A DNA stretch of 64,000 nucleotides. It comes from Xenophilus arseniciresistens. GTDB taxonomy: Bacteria; Pseudomonadota; Gammaproteobacteria; Burkholderiales; Burkholderiaceae_C. Position 1 is the first letter of the stretch. Every line of letters starts with the position of its first letter. Location: the NCBI RefSeq assembly GCF_028023875.1, contig NZ_JAQIPB010000007.1:186001-250000 (forward strand), written 5' to 3'. A program made the position numbers and the translations under genes. The notes beneath the pieces were generated by a model that worked only from the letters and a program-made list of their open reading frames with translations, was not told the DNA's origin and did no database searches. Shown here piece after piece: positions 54,161 through 63,072 of the stretch.

Positions 54161-55863
54161 GCCGTCACCTGCCGGGCTTGCTGCCCGGACGCCGCCAGCG
54201 CGCGTGCCACGGCTTCGGCCACCTTGATGCCGTCCACGCCGGCCGACAGGATGCCGCCCGCATAGCCCGCGCCTTCGCCGGCCGGGTACAGGCCGGCCAG
54301 GCCCGGGCACTGCAGCGTGTCGTTGTCGCGCGCGATGCGGATGGGCGAGGAGGTGCGCGTTTCCACGCCGGTCAGTACCGCATCGTGGCGGTCGAAGCCC
54401 GGGATCTTCTTGCCGAAGGCCGGGAAGGCCTCGCGCAGGGCTTCGATCGCATAGGCCGGCAGCGCGGCATGCAGGTCGCCCAGCAGCACGCCGGGCTTGT
54501 AGCTGGGCTGCACCTCGCCAAATTCCTTCGACGGCGTGCCCGCGACGAAATCGCCCACCAGCTGGCCGGGCGCGCAGTAGTCGCGGCCGCCGAGCACGAA
54601 GGCCTGCGATTCCAGGCGCCGCTGCAGCGCTATGCCCGCCAGCGGATGCGGCTTGCCCTGCACGCGCTCCAGCGCCTGCGGCGACAGGTCGAGGTTGCTG
54701 TAGTCGGTGGGGTAGTCCTCGGGCGTGATGCCGACCACGATGCCTGCGTTCGCGTTGCGCTCGGCGCGCGAATACTGGCTCATGCCGTTGGTCACCACGC
54801 GGTTCGGCTCGCTGGTGGCGGCCACCACGGTGCCGCCCGGGCACATGCAGAAGCTGTAGACCGAGCGGCCGTTGCTGGCGTGGTGCACCAGCCGGTATTC
54901 GGCCGCGCCCAGGGCCGGGTGGCCGGCATGGCGGCCCCAGCGCGCGCGGTCGATCAGGCCCTGCGGATGCTCGGCACGGAAGCCGATCGAAAAGGGCTTG
55001 GCCTCGATGGGCGCGCCGCGTTCCCACAGCATGGCAAAACTGTCGCGCGCGCTGTGGCCCAGCGCCATCACCACATGGTCGCAGCGCAGTTCATGGGTCT
55101 GGCCGCTGGCCTGGTCGCGCACCACCAGGCCGCGCACCCGGCCGGCCTCCACATGCACGTCGCTGACCTTCTGCTCGAAGCGGATCTCGCCGCCCAGCGA
55201 TTCGATCTCGGCACGCATGTTCTCGATCATCTTCACCAGGCGGAAGGTGCCGATGTGCGGGTGCGCCTCCCACAGGATTTCCTCGGGCGCGCCGGCCTTC
55301 ACGAACTCCTCGAGCACCTTGCGCCCCAGGAAGCGCGGGTCCTTGATCTGGCTGTAGAGCTTGCCGTCGGAGAAGGTGCCGGCGCCGCCTTCGCCGAACT
55401 GCACGTTCGATTCGGGGTGCAGCTCTTTTTTGCGCCACAGGCCCCAGGTGTCCTTGGTGCGTTCGCGCACGGTCTTGCCGCGCTCCAGCACGATGGGCTT
55501 GAAGCCCATCTGCGCCAGCAGCAGCGCCGCGAACAGGCCGCAGGGGCCGAAGCCGACGACCACGGGGCGCGAGCCCCCTTCGGCCGCCCGCACGGGCGCG
55601 CGATAGGCCATGTCGGGCGTGGGCTGCAGGTGCGGGTTCTTGGCGTTGGCCGCCAGCAGGGCCGCTTCCCGGGCCGGATCGGCCAGCGCCACATCGGCGA
55701 TGTAGACGGCCAGCAACTGCGGCTTGCGCGCGTCGAAGCTGCGCTTGAAGACGGTGTGGCTGGCGACCTGTGCGGGCGCGAGGCCCAGGGTCTGCGCGAT
55801 CAGCGCGGGCAGCGCCTCGGGCGCGTGGTCTAAGGGAAGCTTGAGTTCGGACAGGCGGATCAT
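54157..55863 (-). CDS. FAD-dependent oxidoreductase, uncharacterised FAD-dependent dehydrogenase (COG2509-like)
   Basis: A 568-residue flavoprotein. The N-terminal 90 residues are a separate alpha/beta region; the FAD fold begins VVVGFGPCGLFAALLLAQMG and continues with GEGGAGTFSDGKLYSQIKDPR, GHSARDSFAML and a C-terminal GEGAGYAGGILSAGVDGIKVAEAVA. The pattern matches uncharacterised FAD-dependent dehydrogenases (COG2509) with no known substrate. ATG 55863 is used as the N-terminus MIRLSELKL fits the family; the open frame to 55914 is shorter than a domain. It is translationally coupled to the VUT gene. Confidence 0.87.
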   Translation of the reverse strand: MIRLSELKLPLDHAPEALPALIAQTLGLAPAQVASHTVFKRSFDARKPQLLAVYIADVALADPAREAALLAANAKNPHLQPTPDMAYRAPVRAAEGGSRPVVVGFGPCGLFAALLLAQMGFKPIVLERGKTVRERTKDTWGLWRKKELHPESNVQFGEGGAGTFSDGKLYSQIKDPRFLGRKVLEEFVKAGAPEEILWEAHPHIGTFRLVKMIENMRAEIESLGGEIRFEQKVSDVHVEAGRVRGLVVRDQASGQTHELRCDHVVMALGHSARDSFAMLWERGAPIEAKPFSIGFRAEHPQGLIDRARWGRHAGHPALGAAEYRLVHHASNGRSVYSFCMCPGGTVVAATSEPNRVVTNGMSQYSRAERNANAGIVVGITPEDYPTDYSNLDLSPQALERVQGKPHPLAGIALQRRLESQAFVLGGRDYCAPGQLVGDFVAGTPSKEFGEVQPSYKPGVLLGDLHAALPAYAIEALREAFPAFGKKIPGFDRHDAVLTGVETRTSSPIRIARDNDTLQCPGLAGLYPAGEGAGYAGGILSAGVDGIKVAEAVARALAASGQQARQVTA

Positions 55864-55945
55864 GGTGCGCGGGCCCGTGGTGATCGGGCATTCGGCGAGG
55901 CCGCCATTGTCCACGACCCGCCCGCGGCGGCCAAACGCACGGCGT

Positions 55946-56992
55946 TCAGCCCATCTGCCGCTGCGCCTTGACCCAGCGCTTGAACACCTCGGGGTCTTCC
56001 AGCATCCGCTGCTCGCGCTGCAACTCGCGCAGGGCGTTGTTGATCTTGGTGATCTCGTGCCGCAGCCGGTCGGCCAGCAGTTCGGGGCGCAGCTTGCCGT
56101 GCGGGTTCAGGCCGTGGCGGGCCTTGAAGTCGGCCTCCACGGTGCGCAGCTCCTGCTTGAGCTCGCGCAGTTGGCCGGCCAGCAGTTCGTTGTAGTGCAC
56201 CAGCTTCGCGTCGGCCAGCCCCTGCAGGTGCGCGGCGTCGATCTGCGCGATCTCCAGTTGCAGCTGCAGCAGATCGAGCAGCCGGTTGGCCGCATAGGCC
56301 TCGTTCACGCGCTGCATCAGCGCGGTCTTGCGCTGGCGCTCCTTCTCGTCGGGCTCGCGGTCGGGGTGCAGGGCGCTGACCAGCTGGCGGTAGACGGCGC
56401 GCACCGACTGCGTGGCCTGCACCACCTCTTCCTTTTGCCGATGGGCCTGCTGTTCGCGCGTGGTGCCCTTGCGCTGGCGCTCGGCGCGGCGCTTCTCGCG
56501 CGCGGCCGCGGCCTTGGCGCGCGCAGCGTCCAGCTCGGCTTCCATGCGGTCCAGCAGGGCCTCGGTGTCGTCGTCAATGTTCTCCTCGGGCGCGGCCTCG
56601 TCGGCAGGCGCATAGCGTTCGTGCACGGCCGTCAGATGGCGGCGCCGCGCCGCATCGTCTTCGCCCGGCAGCAGGCTCTGGGCGATCTGCGCGATCAGCG
56701 CGTGCAGGGCCTGCGCATCGGTGCGGCCCAGCCGCATGCCGCCCGATGCGGCGTGGTCCAGAAAGTCCAGCAGCGCCACGTGCTGCGCGCGGTACTGCGC
56801 GTGCACGGGCAGGTAGTCCTGCAGGTAGCGCTGCTCGTAGCTGTCGATGGCGCCTTGCCATTGCGCGAGCAGCGCGCGCTGGGCCGCAATCTCCTCATGC
56901 AGGCGGGCGAAGCGCTGCTGCTCGGCGCTTGGGGGCGCGGCACCGTCGTCGGCCGGGTCCAGGTGCAGTCGGCGTGCGGGTGCGTCGGGCAT
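55946..56992 (-). CDS. J-domain protein
   Basis: A 348-residue protein whose central region has a DnaJ-type J domain with the diagnostic HPD tripeptide: RQLVSALHPDREPDEKERQRKTALM, then NEAYA. Upstream is a long coiled-coil-like, Arg/Ala/Glu-rich stretch (residues about 125-190); downstream is a helical region to the C-terminus (about 250-345). It lacks the Gly/Phe and zinc domains of DnaJ, so it is a type III J protein that recruits DnaK to an unknown task. Confidence 0.85.
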   Translation of the reverse strand: MPDAPARRLHLDPADDGAAPPSAEQQRFARLHEEIAAQRALLAQWQGAIDSYEQRYLQDYLPVHAQYRAQHVALLDFLDHAASGGMRLGRTDAQALHALIAQIAQSLLPGEDDAARRRHLTAVHERYAPADEAAPEENIDDDTEALLDRMEAELDAARAKAAAAREKRRAERQRKGTTREQQAHRQKEEVVQATQSVRAVYRQLVSALHPDREPDEKERQRKTALMQRVNEAYAANRLLDLLQLQLEIAQIDAAHLQGLADAKLVHYNELLAGQLRELKQELRTVEADFKARHGLNPHGKLRPELLADRLRHEITKINNALRELQREQRMLEDPEVFKRWVKAQRQMG

Positions 56993-57027
56993 GCGGCTTC
57001 TGGCTCCTCGCGAATCGGTGGCGGGGC

Positions 57028-57810
57028 TCAGGCGGCGCTCAGCGCCTGCCAGGCGCCAAAGAGCAGCGTGCCGCCGGCCAGGCACAGCAGCCCGCCCACC
57101 AGGGCCTTGAGCGTGCGCGGCTCGAACTCGTGCGGCAGCCAGCGATGAAAGCGCGAGACCAGGTAGACGGACGGGAAGGCCGCGGCCGTCAGCAGCGCAG
57201 CCTGCAGCGAAAACTGGCCCGTGGGCAGCACCACCGCCAGCCGCACCAGGCCGCCCAGCGCGAAGCTCAGCAGCAGCACGCGCCGGATGACGTCCGCCCC
57301 CAGCGGCTGGCGGTACATGTGGAACACCAGCGGCGGACCGCCACTGGAAAACAGCCCGCCCAGCAGGCCCGACAGCACGCCTACGAAGGTGAAGCTGGCG
57401 CGGCCCGAGAGCTGGGCGCGGGGGCGCGTCTGCAGCATGAACAGCAGCGCGCACACCAGGATGGCCAGGCCCAGCAGGCCGCGCAGCGCGTCCATGGCCG
57501 AGCCGCTGAGCCAGGCCAGCAGCATCAGCCCGCCCAGCACGCCGACCACGCTGCCGTTGAGGATGGGCCGCAGCAGGTGCCAGGGGTTGTGCGCCGGGTG
57601 CCCGCGCAGGTAGGCCCAGGCATTGACCAGCGACAGCACGCTGGCCGCATTGGCGGCATCGTTGATCGAGGCGACGTGCAGCACCGAGCACAGGCCCAGC
57701 AGGATCAGGCTGAAGGCGAAGCCGGTGAGGTTCTGGGCGTAGGTGGCAACGCCCGCGCAGGCGGCAAAGGCAAGGGCAGGCCCGGCCAGGGCCTGAAGTT
57801 GAAGCGACAT
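57028..57810 (-). CDS. Sulfite exporter TauE/SafE (TSUP) family permease
   Basis: A 260-residue membrane protein with about eight hydrophobic segments. The TSUP repeats show FVGVLSGLLGGLFSSGGPPLVFHMYRQ (the GxxSGxxG...GGP motif) and NGSVVGVLGGLMLL. The family exports sulfite, sulfoacetate or other organosulfur anions. ATG 57810 (MSLQLQALAG) is chosen, since the longer frame lies inside cysK and is a shadow. It lies 124 bp downstream of cysK on the same strand, hinting at a sulfur connection. Confidence 0.88.
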   Translation of the reverse strand: MSLQLQALAGPALAFAACAGVATYAQNLTGFAFSLILLGLCSVLHVASINDAANAASVLSLVNAWAYLRGHPAHNPWHLLRPILNGSVVGVLGGLMLLAWLSGSAMDALRGLLGLAILVCALLFMLQTRPRAQLSGRASFTFVGVLSGLLGGLFSSGGPPLVFHMYRQPLGADVIRRVLLLSFALGGLVRLAVVLPTGQFSLQAALLTAAAFPSVYLVSRFHRWLPHEFEPRTLKALVGGLLCLAGGTLLFGAWQALSAA

Positions 57811-57934
57811 GGGAGGCGGGCGAACGGGTTGGGCCGGCAGCGGTGGCCGGCGCCCGGGCGCGGGGGGCTCGAAAAGGGCCGTATTGTCGGGCAGCCATCG
57901 ACAGGCCGCCCGACGCGCCGCTGCGGCGCAGCGT

Positions 57935-58855
<921 letters not shown>

Positions 58856-58923
58856 GCAGGTCTCCGGCAATGAAGGGAACGAGGTCGGGTCGGCGAACAG
58901 GGCATTGTGGCGATAATCGCGGC

Positions 58924-59273
58924 GTGAAGCACGCCAGGCCGTCGCTGGTGCAAGTCTCGAAAGAGCGCACTGGAGGAACGTCCGGACTGCACAGGGCAGC
59001 GCAGGAGCTAACGGCTCTCCACCGCGAGGTGAGGATCAGAGCAACAGAGACGAGTCCCGGGGGAGTGCCGCAAGGCAAACCACCGGGGGTGAAACGGGCA
59101 ATCTCTGCGCGCAGCAATACCAAGTAGGTGGACGATGAGGCGGCCCGCTGAGTCCACGGGTAGGTAGCACCGAGCCGTGTGGGTGACCCACGGCCCAGAT
59201 GAATGACGGTCACGCGCCTGTCTTCGCAAGAAGGCGGTCGTGCACAGAATCCGGCGTATCGGCGCGCTTCACA
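58924..59273 (+). ncRNA. rnpB: RNase P RNA (bacterial class A)
   Basis: Catalytic RNA that removes tRNA 5' leaders. The P1 helix forms between GAAGCACGCC (58926-58935) and GGCGCGCTTC (59261-59270) with one mismatch. Conserved core pieces match the bacterial consensus: GAGGAACGTCCGGACT, AGGGCAG with GAGCTAACG, AGAGCAACAGAGA, the AGCAATACCAAGTAGG region, GGCCCGCTGAG with ACGGGTAGGTAGCACCGAGCC, GGGTGAC, CCAGATGAATGACGGTC and the terminal CACAGAATCCGGCGTATCGG. A TTTTC run follows, a weak termination signal. The boundaries are set by the P1 helix and uncertain by a few bases. Confidence 0.96.
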
Positions 59274-59338
59274 CTTTTCTTGTTCCGGCAGCCGCCCACG
59301 CGCGCATGGCTGCCGCGCCCAACCCCCAAGCCCCGCGA

Positions 59339-60052
59339 TCAGAACCTTTCCTGCGTGCGCAGGCAGCGCCAGTGGCCCGGCGCCAGGCCCGCCATCGACA
59401 GCCGGCCGATGCGCAGGCGCCGCAGCGCCAGGATGGGTGCCAGGCCCGCGCGCTGGCACAGGGCCGCGATCTGGCCCGGCTCGGGGCCATGCAGCACCAC
59501 GCGCAGGCCTGTGAGTTCTTCGGTCTGGCGGCTGATGCTGGCGCGCGCGGGGCGCAGCCGCGCCAGCTGATCGGGCGCCACTGCGGCGCCAAGCTCGACG
59601 CTGAATTCATGCTCGACCAGCGGCGCGTCGTCCAGCAGGCGGCGGGCCACCCCCGGCACCTGGCTGAAGACCAGCAGCCCGCTTTCCTGCGGGCCCAGCG
59701 GCGCCACGCAGCGCTGGCCCATGAACAGGCCCGGCACGGCGGGGCGGCCGTGCAGGGCGTCGTGCGCGTCGCGCTGCAGCCGGGCCCAGAAGCCCGGCGC
59801 CTCCCAGTCCAGGCCGGCGGGCTTGTGCACCAGCAGCGTGGCCGGGGCCATGGCCTGGGGGCGCGCGCCCGGTGCCACGGCCACGTGCTGCTCAGGCCGC
59901 ACGCGCTGCTGGGGCTGCGTGGCGGCTTCGCCGTCGACCGTGACCGCGCCCTGGGCCACCAGTTGCTCGGCTTCGCGGCGCGAGCAGTGCAGCTGCGCCG
60001 CCACGCGCTTGGCCAGCCTTTCGCCGGCCTCGGAGGATGGGTCTTCCTGCAT
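59339..60052 (-). CDS. RsuA-like pseudouridine synthase-fold protein lacking the catalytic Asp
   Basis: A 237-residue protein with an N-terminal S4 RNA-binding domain (residues about 10-65, LAKRVAAQLHCSRREAEQLVAQGAV) and a pseudouridine synthase-like fold. In RsuA/RluB enzymes the active-site motif is GRLDxxTxGLL. Here the aligned stretch is PLGPQESGLLV, where the catalytic Asp is Gly (residue 120). The fold block LRRLRIGRLSMAGLAPG near the C-terminus is otherwise conserved. It may be an inactive RNA-binding relative. It lies on the opposite strand to rnpB and converges on it; the next gene upstream on the same strand is the Nudix/MBL gene. Confidence 0.82.
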   Translation of the reverse strand: MQEDPSSEAGERLAKRVAAQLHCSRREAEQLVAQGAVTVDGEAATQPQQRVRPEQHVAVAPGARPQAMAPATLLVHKPAGLDWEAPGFWARLQRDAHDALHGRPAVPGLFMGQRCVAPLGPQESGLLVFSQVPGVARRLLDDAPLVEHEFSVELGAAVAPDQLARLRPARASISRQTEELTGLRVVLHGPEPGQIAALCQRAGLAPILALRRLRIGRLSMAGLAPGHWRCLRTQERF

Positions 60053-60090
60053 GCGTTCCTAGAAAACCGGCGTTGCCGCGGGGTTCGCCC

Positions 60091-61791
60091 TCATGCGGCA
60101 TTGGCCCGCTGGATCTCGGCCCGGCGCGCGGCCAGCTCGCGCAGCCGGTCCACGTGGGCCTGCAGCGAACGCAGCGCCACGGGCCACAGCGCGCGCGGCG
60201 TGTCGCTGTAGGCCACGCTCAGCCACTCTTCGGGCGTGCCGTGGGGGTTCTGGCGCAGCGCGGCCGCGACCTTGGCTTCGCGCTGCAGGCGATGGGCCTT
60301 GAGCCGCGCGATGGCATTGCGCGCGAAGCCCAGCACATGGCCATGCGCGGGCAGCACGTATTCCACCTGCAGTTCCTCGCAGGTGGCGTCCAGCGCGTCC
60401 AGCGAATCCAGGTAGGCGCTCATGTTGCCGTCGGGCGGATCGATCACCGTGGTGCTGCCGTTGAGGATGTGGTCGCCCGAAAAGAGCAGGCCGTCCTCTT
60501 CCAGGAACAGGCACAGGTGGTTGGCCGCATGGCCGGGCGTGTGCAGCACGCGCAGCGTGTGGCGCAGGCGCCGGTGCGGGCCTTCGGCCACCGGGTCGCC
60601 CTCGAGCACCAGCCGCTCGTGGTTCTCGAGCGAGCGGTCGGGCACGAAGCGCGCGTTGCTGCGCGCCGTGTGGGCCGAGGGCAGGCCCAGGATGGGCGGC
60701 TTCACGTTCTGGCACAGCGCCTGCAGCGGCTGCGCGCCCGGTGAATGGTCGGCGTGCGAATGGGTGCAGACGATGGCGCGGATGTTGCCGCCCGTGGCGC
60801 GCCACAGCCGGCCCACGTGGCCGAAGTCGTTGGGCCCCGGGTCGATGACGATGTAGCCGCTTTGCGCATCGCCCACGATGTAGCTGTTGGTGCCCGGCCC
60901 GGTCATGGCGCCGGCATTGGGCGCCGTGAGGCGGCGCACATTGCGCAGCAGCGGCACCGGCCGCAGCGACTGCCAGTCCAGGCTGTGCTGCAGCTGGCCG
61001 TCGGGGCAGGTCAGGGCCAGCTCGCCATAGGGCGCGTCGTGCTCCATGTAGCGCACCTCGCGCCCGTCCAGCCAGGCGCCGCGCGGGCAGCTCTGCCACA
61101 GCGGCTTTTCGCGCGCGCAGGCCTGCAGCACGGCGTCCACGCGGTCGAAGGCGGCCAGCCGCTGCAAGGTGCGCAGGGTCGAGAAGATCAGCGGAAAGCG
61201 CTCGTCCTCGTGCCAGGCCAGTGCGTCGGCCGGGCGCACCCAGGTGGGCTCGAACTGTTCGACCTCGTCGGCCTTGGGTTGCTGGCCTTCGGGCATGCGC
61301 GCCACCATGCACAGCACGTCGAAGCGCTTGGGCAGGTCGAGGTCGGTCAGCCAGTGGGCCATGGCCCAGATGCGGTCGGTGGACAGGCGCAGGCCGCGCG
61401 CGGCGCATTGCTGCGCGAAGGGCAGGGCGGGCAGCGGGTGGCGGTCGAGCGCGGCGACTTCCTGCGCGCTCACGGGCCGGCCGTCGGCATGCTCGGCCAG
61501 CAGCACGCCCAGTTCCTCGAAGGTCTCGCGCACGGCGGCCACGGCATGGGCCAGGTGATGGCGGCTCTGGGTGCGCCGGCGCAGCGCGATGGGGCGGGCC
61601 TGCACGTCGGCCTCTTCCACGCGTCCGCCGGGGAAGACGAAAGCGCCCGGCGCGAAGCGCGTCATGGCCGAGCGGCGGGTCATCAGCACTTCCATGCCCG
61701 CAGGGCTGTCGCGCAGCAGGATCAGCGTGGCGGCGGCCTGTGCCGTGGCGGGTTCGCGCGCGGCGTGGAGCTGTTGGGAAGGCCTGACCAT
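60091..61791 (-). CDS. Nudix hydrolase fused to a metallo-beta-lactamase fold domain
   Basis: A 566-residue two-domain hydrolase. The N-terminal Nudix domain (about 20-250) has AVAAVRETFEELGVLL preceded by FPGGRVEEAD with a long insert inside the Nudix box, as in CoA-diphosphatase-like NUDT7/19 types. The C-terminal metallo-beta-lactamase domain has HxHxDH as H344-S-H346-A-D348-H349 (CTHSHADHSPG) and GTNSYIVG with TPGHAANHLC and SGDHI. It is like LACTB2-type MBL enzymes. Fusions of these two folds occur in Burkholderiales. Substrate may be an acyl-CoA or RNA; not determinable here. Confidence 0.88.
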   Translation of the reverse strand: MVRPSQQLHAAREPATAQAAATLILLRDSPAGMEVLMTRRSAMTRFAPGAFVFPGGRVEEADVQARPIALRRRTQSRHHLAHAVAAVRETFEELGVLLAEHADGRPVSAQEVAALDRHPLPALPFAQQCAARGLRLSTDRIWAMAHWLTDLDLPKRFDVLCMVARMPEGQQPKADEVEQFEPTWVRPADALAWHEDERFPLIFSTLRTLQRLAAFDRVDAVLQACAREKPLWQSCPRGAWLDGREVRYMEHDAPYGELALTCPDGQLQHSLDWQSLRPVPLLRNVRRLTAPNAGAMTGPGTNSYIVGDAQSGYIVIDPGPNDFGHVGRLWRATGGNIRAIVCTHSHADHSPGAQPLQALCQNVKPPILGLPSAHTARSNARFVPDRSLENHERLVLEGDPVAEGPHRRLRHTLRVLHTPGHAANHLCLFLEEDGLLFSGDHILNGSTTVIDPPDGNMSAYLDSLDALDATCEELQVEYVLPAHGHVLGFARNAIARLKAHRLQREAKVAAALRQNPHGTPEEWLSVAYSDTPRALWPVALRSLQAHVDRLRELAARRAEIQRANAA

Positions 61792-61856
61792 GGCTCGGGA
61801 TGATACGTAGCAGTGGGGTGAAATGCAGGAAGCGTGCGCAGTGCCCGTCGGCCGGC

Positions 61857-63056
61857 TCAGCGCGCCGCTTCGCAGCCCTGGCCGGCGCGCAGGGCCTGCG
61901 CGCGGCGCGGGGTGTCGGGGTGGGTGCTGAACCAGTCGGCGCCGCCTTCTTGCGTGTCGGGTGTCGTGGCGGCGCCCTCGGCCGGCTTCTGGGCGGCTTC
62001 TGGCGCGTGGTCGGGGCCGTCGATGCGCAGCAGCAGATCGGCCATGGGCGCGACCGGCAGTTGCGCGTGCCGCATCAGCGCCACGGCGAAGCAGTCGGCC
62101 TCGCGCTCGTGGTCGCGCCGGTAGGCCATGTGCGTCAGCACGGTGCTGGCCGTGGCCACCATGCTGGAGACATCGCCCAGCGCCAGCCCCAGGCCGACGT
62201 TGAGCACGCCCTGCTCGACCACCAGGCGCGTGCCATGGCGGTGCACCACATGCCCCATTTCGTGCGCGAGCACGCCGATCAGCGCGTCGTCGCCCAGCTT
62301 CGCGCGCTCGGCCGCGCGCACCAGCGCATCGGTCATCACGATCTGCCCGCCGGGCAGCGCGAAGGCATTGGGCGGCATGCCGCTGCGCAGCGCCAGCTTC
62401 ATGGGCGGCGCGTAGTCGCCATAGCGGGAGAGCACGCCCGGCGCGGCCTGCGCGCGGGCCTGGCGCCATTGCGCGTCCAGCGCCTCGAAGCGCGCCTGCA
62501 GCACGGCCTGGCGCTCGGCCGGCAGGCGGCTGGGGCGCAAAAAACCGTCGTCGAGCTCGCGCATGGCCTGCTCGCTCACGGTCTGTTCCCAGCCCAGCGG
62601 CACGAAGCGCGCGAGCTGCGTGGCGGCCCAGGGCGTGCCCCAGCGGTAGAACAGCACCAGGCCCAGCACCGCCAGCAGCAGCACGGCCACGAAGACCTGC
62701 CAGCGCGTCTGCATGCGCTGGGCCAGGCCCGCGCGCGCGCCGGCGGCCTGCAGCGCGGCCTGCCAGGCGGCGCCGTCCTCGATCTCCAGGCTGCCGTGCG
62801 GGCCCAGGCCCACGACCAGCCGCGCCTGCGCGCGGCGCGCGCTCCAGGTTTCGGGCCAGTCCACGGCCTCGTGCGGCAGCAGCGGCGGGGCCGCAGCGCC
62901 GGCCTTGAGCGGATGCAACTGCAGCCCCGGGCCGCGCGGGCCGGGGTGCAGGCCCACCAACACGGGCTGCGCGCCGCTGTGGATGCCGTCAAACCAGCGC
63001 GCGCTCAGCAGGCCGCGCTGGTGGGGCTCGGGCGTCGGGGCGGGCGTCATGGCCAT
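61857..63056 (-). CDS. M48 family metalloprotease with N-terminal extension and one membrane segment
   Basis: A 399-residue zinc protease. The motif is H265-EMG-H269 (VLAHEMGHVVHRHG) with the third ligand in HEREADCFAV; a membrane segment lies at about residues 125-145 (VFVAVLLLAVLGLVLFY) and the N-terminal region (about 15-100) holds a DUF7092-like beta domain (LLSARWFDGIHSG). The C-terminus ends in a short Ala/Gly-rich tail. Start ATG 63056 or 63050. The next gene on the strand is a YjgN-like protein whose stop is 17 bp upstream, so the two are probably co-expressed. Confidence 0.88.
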   Translation of the reverse strand: MAMTPAPTPEPHQRGLLSARWFDGIHSGAQPVLVGLHPGPRGPGLQLHPLKAGAAAPPLLPHEAVDWPETWSARRAQARLVVGLGPHGSLEIEDGAAWQAALQAAGARAGLAQRMQTRWQVFVAVLLLAVLGLVLFYRWGTPWAATQLARFVPLGWEQTVSEQAMRELDDGFLRPSRLPAERQAVLQARFEALDAQWRQARAQAAPGVLSRYGDYAPPMKLALRSGMPPNAFALPGGQIVMTDALVRAAERAKLGDDALIGVLAHEMGHVVHRHGTRLVVEQGVLNVGLGLALGDVSSMVATASTVLTHMAYRRDHEREADCFAVALMRHAQLPVAPMADLLLRIDGPDHAPEAAQKPAEGAATTPDTQEGGADWFSTHPDTPRRAQALRAGQGCEAAR

Positions 63057-63072
63057 GGCGGGCAAGGAAGGC

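Noticed and set aside
59008-59229. Short open frames within the RNase P RNA region
   Set aside because: The region matches conserved RNase P RNA elements; the frames have no ribosome site and no similarity.
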